A program made the position numbers and the translations under genes. The notes under the pieces are model-generated. The model was not told where the DNA came from. It ran no database searches and saw only the letters and a list, made by a program, of their open reading frames with translations. Below are positions 8,796 through 16,571 of a stretch of 64,000 bases of DNA, piece after piece. The DNA lies in NCBI GenBank assembly GCA_964639245.1, contig CAZXCU010000002.1:248001-312000 (forward strand), read 5' to 3'. This DNA is from SB15 sp964639245. Its GTDB lineage: Bacteria > Chloroflexota > Anaerolineae > Aggregatilineales > J027. The first letter of the stretch is position 1. Each line of letters opens with the position of its first letter.

Positions 8796-10088
8796 TTATT
8801 GAAACCGTTTGATATTGGTGAAGGCATCCCGACCGGCATAACGGGCGGAATCGCCAAGTTCTTCTTCAATCCGCAGCAGTTGGTTATATTTGGCAATCCG
8901 GTCACTGCGGGCGGGCGCACCCGTTTTGATTTGTCCGGCGTTGAGTGCCACAGCAATATCGGCGATGGTGTTGTCTTCGGTTTCGCCACTCCGATGGCTG
9001 ACCACGACTGTCCAACCATGCGATTGGCTGAGGCGGCTGGCGGCAAAGGCTTCCGTGAGCGACCCAATCTGATTGACTTTGCAGAGCAGGGAATTGCAGG
9101 ATTTTTCACGGATGGCACGCTGCACCCGTTCGACGTTGGTGACGAGCAAATCGTCACCAACCAACTGCACTTTGTCCCCAATGGCGGCTTGCAACCGCGC
9201 CCAGTTTTCCCAGTCGCTCTGGTCAAGGCCATCTTCAAGGCTGATAATCGGGTAGCGGTTGGCCCAATCGGCCCAGAATGCGACCATTTCTTCGCCGCTT
9301 AAAGCACGATTTTCGGTAGCGAGATAGTATTTGCCATCTTTGTAAATTTCGCTGGTGGCGGGGTCAAGGGCAATGAAGACATCTTCGCCGGGGGTGAAAC
9401 CCGCTTTTTGCACCGCTTCCAGGATCACTTCAATCGCCGCTTCATTTTTGCCGAGACTGGGCGCAAACCCGCCTTCATCGCCGACGGTGGTGGAAAAGCC
9501 TTTGTCATGCAGAACTTTTTTGAGCGTGTGGTAGATTTCTGCCCCCCAGCGCAGCCCTTCGCGGAAGGTTTCTGCCCCAACAGGCATCACCATAAATTCT
9601 TGAAAATCGGTGCTATTGGTGGCGTGTTTGCCCCCGTTCATAATATTCATCATGGGGACAGGGAGTTGATGGGCGTAAATGCCCCCCAGATATTTGTACA
9701 AGGGGACAGCAAAATAATTGGCAGCCGCACGCGCCGCAGCCATCGACGCGCCTAAAATGGCGTTCGCACCCAGATTGGCTTTGTTCGGTGTGCCGTCCAG
9801 CACGATGAGGGTTTCATCAATGCCTTTTTGGTCGGTCACGTCCCAGCCCACCAGTGCATCAGCAATGGGGCCATTCACATTATCAACCGCTTGTAAAACA
9901 CCTTTGCCCATATAGCGGCTTTTGTCTCCGTCACGCAGTTCGACGGCTTCAAAATCTCCGGTGCTTGCGCCGCTTGGCACAATGGCTCGTCCGGTTGTCC
10001 CGTTTTCAAGGGCGATTTCAACTTCAACAGTGGGGTTGCCGCGAGAATCCAGCACTTCGCGCCCCAATACAGCGATAATTTCAGTCAT
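8796..10088 (-). CDS. eno: Enolase
   Basis: Enolase converts 2-phosphoglycerate to phosphoenolpyruvate. The 430-residue protein has the usual full length, with VLDSRGNPTVEVE and SGASTG at the N-terminus, GDEGGFAPS around the catalytic Glu, the metal-binding SLEDGLDQ, and the signature LLCKVNQIGSLTEAF with SHRSGETED. It lies upstream of pyk on the same strand, placing the last two glycolytic steps together. A -10-like TATACT ends only five bases before the ATG and there is no good ribosome site, so the mRNA may be leaderless. Confidence 0.97.
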   Translation of the reverse strand: MTEIIAVLGREVLDSRGNPTVEVEIALENGTTGRAIVPSGASTGDFEAVELRDGDKSRYMGKGVLQAVDNVNGPIADALVGWDVTDQKGIDETLIVLDGTPNKANLGANAILGASMAAARAAANYFAVPLYKYLGGIYAHQLPVPMMNIMNGGKHATNSTDFQEFMVMPVGAETFREGLRWGAEIYHTLKKVLHDKGFSTTVGDEGGFAPSLGKNEAAIEVILEAVQKAGFTPGEDVFIALDPATSEIYKDGKYYLATENRALSGEEMVAFWADWANRYPIISLEDGLDQSDWENWARLQAAIGDKVQLVGDDLLVTNVERVQRAIREKSCNSLLCKVNQIGSLTEAFAASRLSQSHGWTVVVSHRSGETEDNTIADIAVALNAGQIKTGAPARSDRIAKYNQLLRIEEELGDSARYAGRDAFTNIKRFQ

Positions 10089-10092
10089 GTGT

Positions 10093-10098
10093 AGTATA
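10093..10098 (-). promoter_or_regulatory. -10-like box abutting the enolase start
   Basis: On the minus strand TATACT occupies 10098-10093 and the enolase ATG begins at 10088. The expected transcription start six to seven bases after a -10 box would coincide with the ATG. No clear -35 was recognised. Confidence 0.4.
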
Positions 10099-10122
10099 CC
10101 TTTTGTTATAAAAACTCAGCGC

Positions 10123-10141
10123 GAGGGCAAAAACTGCCCTC
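10123..10141 (-). terminator. Hairpin terminator after the DRTGG gene
   Basis: GAGGGCA (10123-10129) pairs with TGCCCTC (10135-10141). On the minus strand the stem follows the stop at 10146 by a few bases and is followed by GCTGAGTTTTTATAAC, so T residues lie a little downstream. It separates this gene from eno. Confidence 0.6.
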
Positions 10142-10145
10142 ACGT

Positions 10146-11219
10146 TTATAAGCCTAAATCAGTTACCAAGCGTTCGTAATCGAGATGATCGTCGATCATG
10201 GCTTGGAAGCGGTTGAGTTTTTCGGCCTGCCCCAAACGGGTACGCCCAAAGACTTTTTCGATTGCCTCAACCGTATCAATCGTGTTTTGGCGTACCAGCA
10301 GCACCGCGACACTGTTTTCTTCGGCCATGCGGATAATGGACGGACTGGGTTGTAAATTCCCCGTGAGAACCAGCGCACTGGTCGAGGTTTCGAGCGCAGC
10401 GGCTTGAATATCGGCTCTGTCCCCGCCTGTAACCACCGCTTTGTTCGGCTGACGGCGGAAACGTGGCAGGGCGGATTCCACCGTCATCGCGCCCACCGTC
10501 AAATTTTCAATCAGGCGGTTGGTCAGGTTGTGACCGGTGAGTACCTGTGCATCCAGAATTTCAACGACTTCGGCAATGGTCACAGCCGAAAGGGATGGAT
10601 GATAGGGCAGTACCCCGTAGACACGAATCCCCCGCGATTCGAGGTAAGGTTTCATCTGGTTCAGGGCGACATCCTGCGATTCTTCCGGTACGGCGTTGAT
10701 GACCACCCCCATGAGCAAATCGCCCAGACGGGCTTTGGCAGCGAGGGTATCATCCAGCACGTTTCGTAGACTGCGCCAGCGTGTAACGGCGAGGGTTTTC
10801 ATGGTGAAGCGTTTCACAAGGTCGACGGTGTTCAAGCCCACCACATAGCCATCGCGCATGGATGTGCCGCCTTCGAGCAGCAGCACGTCTTTGTCCGCGC
10901 CCGCGCTTGCCATCATCGCTTCAAGATTTTCGCCCATATCGATTTTGGTTTTGCCCGCCATGATGTCCGCCAGCAGTTCATCCGTGATGATGACCGTGGA
11001 CAGTTCCGACGCGGGACGCTCCAACCGCAGCACCTGCCGCACAAAATTGGCATCTTCATCCGTTAGTTTACCTTGCACCATCATGGGCTGGATGCCAACG
11101 GGTTTGAGGTAGCCTACACTCAATCCGGCGGATTGCATCCGTAGCCCAACACCCAAACACAGCGATGTTTTGCCGGAAAAAGTGACAACGGACGTGATGT
11201 AAAGAGACTGTTTTGCCAT
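10146..11219 (-). CDS. BioD-like ATPase with DRTGG domain (Pta N-terminal type)
   Basis: The ATG at 11219 (MAKQSLYITS) is preferred over a TTG at 11240, which would consume the GGAG ribosome site. The 357-residue protein has a P-loop (FSGKTS) in a BioD/CobB-like NTPase domain (about 1-200) with the VLLLEGG segment, then a DRTGG domain (about 215-330: GAMTVESALP, GGDRADIQ). This is the architecture of the N-terminal regulatory part of long phosphotransacetylases, here without the catalytic PTA domain. It lies 31 bases downstream of the acetyl-CoA synthetase gene on the same strand, so a role in sensing or controlling acetyl-CoA/acetate flux is likely; the exact function is unproven. Confidence 0.8.
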   Translation of the reverse strand: MAKQSLYITSVVTFSGKTSLCLGVGLRMQSAGLSVGYLKPVGIQPMMVQGKLTDEDANFVRQVLRLERPASELSTVIITDELLADIMAGKTKIDMGENLEAMMASAGADKDVLLLEGGTSMRDGYVVGLNTVDLVKRFTMKTLAVTRWRSLRNVLDDTLAAKARLGDLLMGVVINAVPEESQDVALNQMKPYLESRGIRVYGVLPYHPSLSAVTIAEVVEILDAQVLTGHNLTNRLIENLTVGAMTVESALPRFRRQPNKAVVTGGDRADIQAAALETSTSALVLTGNLQPSPSIIRMAEENSVAVLLVRQNTIDTVEAIEKVFGRTRLGQAEKLNRFQAMIDDHLDYERLVTDLGL

Positions 11220-11250
11220 GAATAATCTATCTTTCTCCAATAATCAATCT

Positions 11251-13347
11251 TTAAGACTTCAAGACCAAACGCATATCAAGCGCCATCACACCGCTGCCCT
11301 CCGTATATACCATGAGTGGGTTAATATCCATCTCTACAATTTCAGGAAAATCTGTAACCATCTGGCTCATTTTCAGCAGGGTTTCGATGAGGGCAGCTTT
11401 GTCTGCCGCCGGTTCACCCCGCACACCATCTAACAGGGAATGCGCCCGAATTTCATCCAGCATTTCTTCGGCATCTTGGCGACCAAACGGGGCAATGCGG
11501 AAGGTGACATCGCGCAACGCTTCCACATAAATGCCACCCAACCCGAAAGTAATCATCGGGCCAAATTGGGCATCACGGCTCATTCCCACCAGCAGTTCCA
11601 TGCCCCGTGGCACCATTTCTTGGACAAGACACCCCCAGATGCGGGCATCGGGTACATAGCGCTGCGCCCGATAGACAATGAGTTCAAAGGCATCGCGCAC
11701 ATCGGCGGCACTTGCCAACCCGACCTTGACCCCGCCAATATCGGTTTTGTGCAAAATATCCGGGCTGGCGATTTTTAACACCACCGGATAGCCCATGTCA
11801 CTGGCAATTCGCACCGCATCATCCGCAGTGGCGGCAATTTCAGCTTTGGGGCGTGGCACATGGTAGGCATCCAACATTCCCCGCGCTTCTGCATCACCCA
11901 TCGTAACCCGGCCTTCGCCGCGAACCTGTTTAATCAAATCGGCGGCGGCTTGTTTATCCGCTTCATAAGTCACCATTTGGGGGTCGGGACGGGTTTGGTA
12001 TTCGCGGAAATCGCGCATCGCTGCAAACGCCGCCGCCGCCCGTTCGGGGAAGGGGTAATTCGGTACACCATATTCTGCCAGTACATCCACGCCCGCTTCA
12101 ATCCGCGCTTCGCCCATAAAACACGCCAGAATGGGTTTGTCAATTTCTTTAGACAATCTCCCCACAGCATGGGCGGTCATTTCGATTTCCGTCATGGCTT
12201 GGGGGGTGAGGATGACCAGAATCCCGTCTACATTCGGGTCGGCGGCGACACGGCGTAGCGCTACTTCGTAACGGTCATTCATGGCATCGCCCAATACATC
12301 CACCGGATTGGCTGCGCTTGCCGCCCCAGGTAGGTAACTTTCCAGCGCCACTTTGGTTTCATGCTGCAAACGCGCCAGTTCCAATCCGGCTTTTTCCAGC
12401 GCGTCTGTCGCCAAAATACCAGGCCCGCCCGCATTGGTGACAATGGCAATCTGGTTGCCTTTGAGCAGGGGTTGGTAGGCAAACCCGAGCGCATAATCAA
12501 ACATTTCTTGCATGGTGTTGGCGCGCAGCACACCACTTTGATAGAAAGCCGCTTGATAGGCCTGTTCCGCCCCCGCAAGGCTGCCTGTGTGGGAGGACAC
12601 CGCCCGTTGTCCACTTTGTGTCACCCCGCTTTTGACCACAATCACGGGTTTCTTGCGCGTGACCTCCCGTGCGACCTTCATAAATTCACTGCCAGAAGGC
12701 AGCCCTTCGCTGTAAATCAAAATCACACGGGTTTCGGGGTCATCCACCAGATAGCGTAGCAAATCGGCTTCGGCGACATCGGTTTTGTTCCCCAAACTGA
12801 CAAATTTGCCAATGCCCAAGCGTTTACCCGCCAGACTCATATCCAAGATGGCGGTGCCAAGCGCTCCCGATTGGCTCATAAAGGCAATTGGCCCGGCATG
12901 GGGGGTGCCTGCCGCAAAAGTGGCATTGATAGGTGTGTGGGTGTCAATCACGCCCAAGCAGTTCGGGCCGATGAGTCGCATCCCATACTGTTTTGCCAAT
13001 TCTTGCACTTCGATTTCGCGCTTGAGTCCTTCCATACCCACTTCACGGAAACCCGCGCTGATGACCACCACCGCTTTGATACCGGCTTCCCCGCATGTTC
13101 TGACCGCTTCCGGCACAAATTGGTAGGGAATCACAATCACCGCCATGTCGGGTACTTCGGGCAGCAGGTTGACATCGGGGTAGGTTTTGAAACCGAGAAT
13201 CGTATCAGCTTTGGGGTTGATCGGATAAATTCCGCCGTTGTAACCGCTTTCGACAATATTGGCAAGAACGGCATACCCCAATTTTTCGGGGTCACGGCTT
13301 GCGCCAATCACGGCGACAGCATTCGGTTTGAAAAAGGCATCCAACAT
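11251..13347 (-). CDS. ADP-forming acetate-CoA ligase, fused alpha-beta
   Basis: This enzyme makes ATP from ADP, phosphate and acetyl-CoA (or another acyl-CoA), releasing the acid. The 698 residues contain a CoA-binding Rossmann domain (VAVIGASRDPEKLGY), two succinyl-CoA-ligase-like domains with the phosphorylated His253 in SSHTGSLAG, and a C-terminal ATP-grasp domain (about 470-698) with a second relay His533 in HKTDIGG. Both subunits are fused as alpha-beta. Next to the DRTGG ATPase and downstream glycolysis genes, it points to substrate-level ATP formation during acetate production. Acyl specificity is not readable. An A+T-rich divergent region of about 225 bases separates it from the next + gene. 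Confidence 0.93.
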   Translation of the reverse strand: MLDAFFKPNAVAVIGASRDPEKLGYAVLANIVESGYNGGIYPINPKADTILGFKTYPDVNLLPEVPDMAVIVIPYQFVPEAVRTCGEAGIKAVVVISAGFREVGMEGLKREIEVQELAKQYGMRLIGPNCLGVIDTHTPINATFAAGTPHAGPIAFMSQSGALGTAILDMSLAGKRLGIGKFVSLGNKTDVAEADLLRYLVDDPETRVILIYSEGLPSGSEFMKVAREVTRKKPVIVVKSGVTQSGQRAVSSHTGSLAGAEQAYQAAFYQSGVLRANTMQEMFDYALGFAYQPLLKGNQIAIVTNAGGPGILATDALEKAGLELARLQHETKVALESYLPGAASAANPVDVLGDAMNDRYEVALRRVAADPNVDGILVILTPQAMTEIEMTAHAVGRLSKEIDKPILACFMGEARIEAGVDVLAEYGVPNYPFPERAAAAFAAMRDFREYQTRPDPQMVTYEADKQAAADLIKQVRGEGRVTMGDAEARGMLDAYHVPRPKAEIAATADDAVRIASDMGYPVVLKIASPDILHKTDIGGVKVGLASAADVRDAFELIVYRAQRYVPDARIWGCLVQEMVPRGMELLVGMSRDAQFGPMITFGLGGIYVEALRDVTFRIAPFGRQDAEEMLDEIRAHSLLDGVRGEPAADKAALIETLLKMSQMVTDFPEIVEMDINPLMVYTEGSGVMALDMRLVLKS

Positions 13348-13522
13348 TCAATGATGTCCTGAATTGTAATTAGCCCTGTGTAGGCCAAAATATCCCACGA
13401 TTATAACGTTTAACGACGCGGGTACAAGGCAAATTCAACGAAATGTTCTTGTGAAAAGCGCACAGAATTGTCATAGGTATATATATCCATAATTGCATCT
13501 CATTTTTGTGCAAGCTATCACT

Positions 13523-13549
13523 TTGCGCTGGCGGGGGACGGGTTATACT
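13523..13549 (+). promoter_or_regulatory. Possible promoter for the DHOD-like/osmC unit
   Basis: TATACT at 13544-13549 with TTGCGC at 13523-13528 (15-base spacing) precedes the start at 13573; AAGGGG at 13562-13567 is the ribosome site. The short leader fits. Confidence 0.4.
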
Positions 13550-13572
13550 TGGAGACAAAAAAAGGGGTCACC

Positions 13573-14553
13573 ATGGCAACACTCGAAACCACTTACTTAG
13601 GCATTCCTGTAAAATCTCCCCTGCTTGTGGCATCCAGCACCATCGCTAATGTCCTCGCTCGTATCAAAGCTGCCGAAGATGCTGGTGCGGGCGCGTTGGT
13701 CTTCCGTTCCCTGTTTGAAGAACAAGTCCGCCGTCAGGCAATTTTGAGCGCGGATGAAGAAACCGAAATCGCCAACAAAATTGCCGATGCGCGGGCGTAT
13801 TTTAGCGGAAATGAAAAAACCGTTGTGCGGGCGCACCTGCTGTGGATGGAAAAAGTGCGGGCGGCGGTCTCACTCCCGCTTATTGGCAGCATTAACGCCA
13901 TCCTGCCGGGCAGTTGGGAGCCGTTTGCCAAAGCAATGGAATCTACCGGGATCAACGCGCTTGAGTTAAATTTTTATTCGGTTGAAACGACCCGTTCCAG
14001 TGTCGAGATTGAACAGACCCTGTATGACATTGTGGAAGAAGTGGTGCAAGCAGTCAAAATTCCGGTAGCTGTGAAACTTAGCCCCTTTTTTACCGGATTG
14101 GTCAACGTGGTGACCGAATTAGAAAAACGCGGTGCGGCGGGGGTGGTGCTGTTCAACCGCTTTTTACAACCGGACATTCATCTGGACAATATGACCCTGT
14201 ATAACCATATGGAATTGAGCAATGCGTTTGAAATGCAAATGCCCTTGCGCTGGACGGCGATTCTGTACGGACGGGTCAAGCCAGATATTGCGTTTTCAAC
14301 CGGGATTCACACCGGACAGGATGCCCTAAAAGCAATTCTCACGGGCGCACAGGTTGTACAAGTTGCCAGTACACTGCTCAAAAATGGCGTACAGCACATC
14401 CAAACCATGAATGAAAAAATGTCGGATTGGTTAGATGAACACCACTTTGAAAGTGTAGACGCACTGCGAGGTAAACTCAGCCGACAAAATGTGACGGACA
14501 CCGGCGTATTTGACCGCGCTCAGTATGTCGAAATTATGATGTCTCAGCATTAA
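13573..14553 (+). CDS. Dihydroorotate-dehydrogenase-like flavoprotein
   Basis: The 326-residue TIM-barrel protein resembles class 1 dihydroorotate dehydrogenases: LGIPVKSPLLVASS at the start, VAVKLSPFF with a Lys that would contact FMN, GAAGVVLFNRF, and a phosphate-binding end (GIHTGQDALKAILTGAQVVQVAS). The catalytic base loop of true PyrD (Cys or Ser in an NxSCPN context) is not present; the corresponding place reads ALELNFYSVE. It is therefore the DHOD-like subgroup with unknown substrate. The ATG at 13573 is chosen over a TTG at 13549 because AAGGGG lies six bases upstream. The OsmC gene follows after 20 bases. Confidence 0.85.
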   Translation: MATLETTYLGIPVKSPLLVASSTIANVLARIKAAEDAGAGALVFRSLFEEQVRRQAILSADEETEIANKIADARAYFSGNEKTVVRAHLLWMEKVRAAVSLPLIGSINAILPGSWEPFAKAMESTGINALELNFYSVETTRSSVEIEQTLYDIVEEVVQAVKIPVAVKLSPFFTGLVNVVTELEKRGAAGVVLFNRFLQPDIHLDNMTLYNHMELSNAFEMQMPLRWTAILYGRVKPDIAFSTGIHTGQDALKAILTGAQVVQVASTLLKNGVQHIQTMNEKMSDWLDEHHFESVDALRGKLSRQNVTDTGVFDRAQYVEIMMSQH

Positions 14554-14573
14554 GCGGGAAAGCGACAAAAAGT

Positions 14574-15089
14574 ATGAGCGACCTCAGACAATTTTTAAGC
14601 CGAAAATCGGGGGTGCTGGCGGAAAGGCGGCACGATTTTACGGAAAATCCAGCCGCAGCGCTGGCAACCCTTACCGCGACTTCCACGATTTCCCATGAAA
14701 ATTTTGCCCGTCCAACCACCATGGGTAATTTTCAGATGGTGAGCGATTCCGGCGTTGGGTTGGGTGGGCAGGCGCTGGGGCCAAGTGCGCCAGAAATGAT
14801 GCTCGGAGCGCTGGCAAGCTGTTTGGTGCATACTTATTTGCTGCAATCGGTGTTAATGAATATTCCCCTGAATCATGTGGAAGTGTCGGTGACGGGGCAA
14901 ATTGATTTAACCGGGGTGGTGGGGTTGCCATCTGAACAACCGCCCATCATGCAAACTATCACCTACACGGCCAAAGTCGAGTCATCTGCCAGTGCGGAAG
15001 AGGTCGAAAAAATTCATGCCGAAGTGGAAGCAACCTGCCCGGTTTTAAATACGTTTAAATCTCCTGTTTCTGTCACCCGCAGTCGTTAG
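14574..15089 (+). CDS. OsmC-family peroxide-reducing protein
   Basis: The 171-residue protein has both redox-active cysteines of the OsmC/Ohr superfamily: Cys83 in MLGALASC and Cys155 in ATCPVLN. Family members reduce organic hydroperoxides with thiol or lipoyl donors in the cytoplasm. The N-terminal region (SDLRQFLSRKSGVLAERR) and the GLGGQALGPSAPE stretch are typical. It follows the DHOD-like gene by 20 bases and is followed by a hairpin repeat. OsmC and Ohr branches cannot be told apart with certainty; the spacing and ASCLVH context favour OsmC. Confidence 0.88.
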   Translation: MSDLRQFLSRKSGVLAERRHDFTENPAAALATLTATSTISHENFARPTTMGNFQMVSDSGVGLGGQALGPSAPEMMLGALASCLVHTYLLQSVLMNIPLNHVEVSVTGQIDLTGVVGLPSEQPPIMQTITYTAKVESSASAEEVEKIHAEVEATCPVLNTFKSPVSVTRSR

Positions 15090-15105
15090 GCAGTCAAACA
15101 ATCTG

Positions 15106-15172
15106 CTAACACCCTTCCCTTACTCCTTCCCCAATATTTTGGGGAAGGAAGCTGATAGCCGGGTGGGGGCAA
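15106..15172. repeat. Dispersed G/C-rich hairpin repeat (copy 1)
   Basis: CCTTCCCCAA (15125-15134) pairs with TTGGGGAAGG (15139-15148) around a TATT loop, preceded by ACCCTTCCCTTAC and followed by GGGTGGGGGC. The arrangement (pyrimidine-rich arm, hairpin, GGGTGGGG end) recurs at about 25880, 28807 and 42288. It may also end the osmC transcript. Confidence 0.6.
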
Positions 15173-15243
15173 AAATATCCCATATTACCTTCTATGGAAT
15201 GTGAGGTGCTAAAATAAGACTGTATTTTGCAGGGGAATCAGCC

Positions 15244-16416
15244 ATGCCAGTTACACCCATCTATGTCGATTATAGCGCCTCAACGCCCGTAGACGAACGG
15301 GTACTTGAGGCGATGCTGCCTTATTTTGCTGAGATTTACGGCAATCCGTCCTCGATTCATGGATTTGCCCGCCAAACTGAAAAAGCGGTGGAAAAATCGC
15401 GTGAAACGCTGGCGGACATTTTGCGCTGCCAGCCGAAGGAAATTGTGTTCACCAGTTGTGGGTCAGAAAGTGACAACTTGGCGATTCGCGGCGCGGCGGT
15501 GGTCGCCAAAAGTCAGGGGCAGCGTCCGCATCTCATCACCTCCACTTTGGAACACAGCGCCGTCGTGAAAACGGTGGAGCAGATGAATGTGTTTTTTGAG
15601 TGCGAAGCGACCTTTCTCCAGCCCGAAAAAGATGGCACATTCACCGAATCAACCCTGCAAGAGGCTTTGCGTGGCGGGGCAACGCTGGTGAGTTTGATGC
15701 TGGCGAACAATGAAATTGGCACGATTCTGCCGATTGCGGGCTTGGCTGAGATTGCTCATGCTCACGGCACATTGTTTCATACGGACGCGGTACAGGCGGG
15801 CGGACAGGTGGATTTAAATGTTCAAAATCTGGGGGTGGATATGCTGTCCCTCAGCGCGCACAAATTTTACGGGCCTAAAGGAGTCGGGTTGCTGTATGTG
15901 CGGGATGGGGTAGCGCTTGTTCCCAGTCAAAGCGGCGGGAGTCATGAGGAAGGCCGTCGGGCGGGGACGCTGAATGTTCCGTTGATTGTGGGGATGGCAA
16001 AAGCGCTGGAAATTGCCGAGTCGAATCGGGACAATTACACCCGCGAATTTGCCCGTCTGCGCGATAGACTGATTGAAGGGATTCTGGCGCGTGTGCCGGA
16101 CGCGGAATTAACCGGGTCACATGCCCATCGATTGCCCAGCCATGCGAGTTTTGTTTTCCATCAGGTGGATGGCAATTTGCTGCTGATGCACCTTGACCGA
16201 CAGGGCATCGGGGCTTCGAGTGGCAGCGCATGTAAAACTGGCAATCCTAAACCGAGCAGTGTGTTGCTGGCCTTGGGCTATGATGAAAGTTGGGCGTTGG
16301 GCGGTTTGCGCTTGAGCGTAGGTCGCCACACCACCGATGCTGAAATCGAGACAATTTTAGAGGTGCTGCCCAACGCCGTCGAAAAAGTTCGTGGTTTAGC
16401 AGCCATTTTCCAATAG
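15244..16416 (+). CDS. Cysteine desulfurase (NifS/IscS family)
   Basis: This PLP enzyme removes sulfur from cysteine as an enzyme persulfide for Fe-S clusters, thiolation or molybdopterin. The 390 residues carry the N-terminal YVDYSASTPVDERV, His104 (TLEHSAV), the DAVQ segment, the PLP Lys207 in LSAHKFYGPKG, and the active Cys330 in ASSGSACKTG, i.e. the longer-loop (IscS/NifS) group rather than SufS. AGGGGAA precedes the ATG at 15244. No Fe-S scaffold gene is adjacent. Sulfur from it could serve the moaD/E fusion elsewhere in the window, but that is only a possibility. Confidence 0.95.
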   Translation: MPVTPIYVDYSASTPVDERVLEAMLPYFAEIYGNPSSIHGFARQTEKAVEKSRETLADILRCQPKEIVFTSCGSESDNLAIRGAAVVAKSQGQRPHLITSTLEHSAVVKTVEQMNVFFECEATFLQPEKDGTFTESTLQEALRGGATLVSLMLANNEIGTILPIAGLAEIAHAHGTLFHTDAVQAGGQVDLNVQNLGVDMLSLSAHKFYGPKGVGLLYVRDGVALVPSQSGGSHEEGRRAGTLNVPLIVGMAKALEIAESNRDNYTREFARLRDRLIEGILARVPDAELTGSHAHRLPSHASFVFHQVDGNLLLMHLDRQGIGASSGSACKTGNPKPSSVLLALGYDESWALGGLRLSVGRHTTDAEIETILEVLPNAVEKVRGLAAIFQ

Positions 16417-16427
16417 GGGTGTTACAC

Positions 16428-16562
16428 TAGTAACCTTCGGAAAATATTTGTAAAAACACGGACGCGATATATCACGTCCCTACGGGAAATCCACCCTAGC
16501 AAATTCGTAGGGACGGCATAGATGCCGTCCGATCAATTCTAAATACTAACCGAAGGTTACTA
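16428..16562. mobile_element. MITE-like element with 13-bp terminal inverted repeats
   Basis: TAGTAACCTTCGG (16428-16440) is the exact reverse complement of CCGAAGGTTACTA (16550-16562). Inside are two further hairpins, GGACGCGATATATCACGTCC and GGACGGCATAGATGCCGTCC, and an inner pair GTCCCTACG/CGTAGGGAC, so the whole 135 bases can fold as a cruciform. It holds no ORF and fills nearly the whole gap between the desulfurase and kinase genes. No clear target duplication was seen. Confidence 0.7.
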
Positions 16563-16571
16563 CTAACAGCT

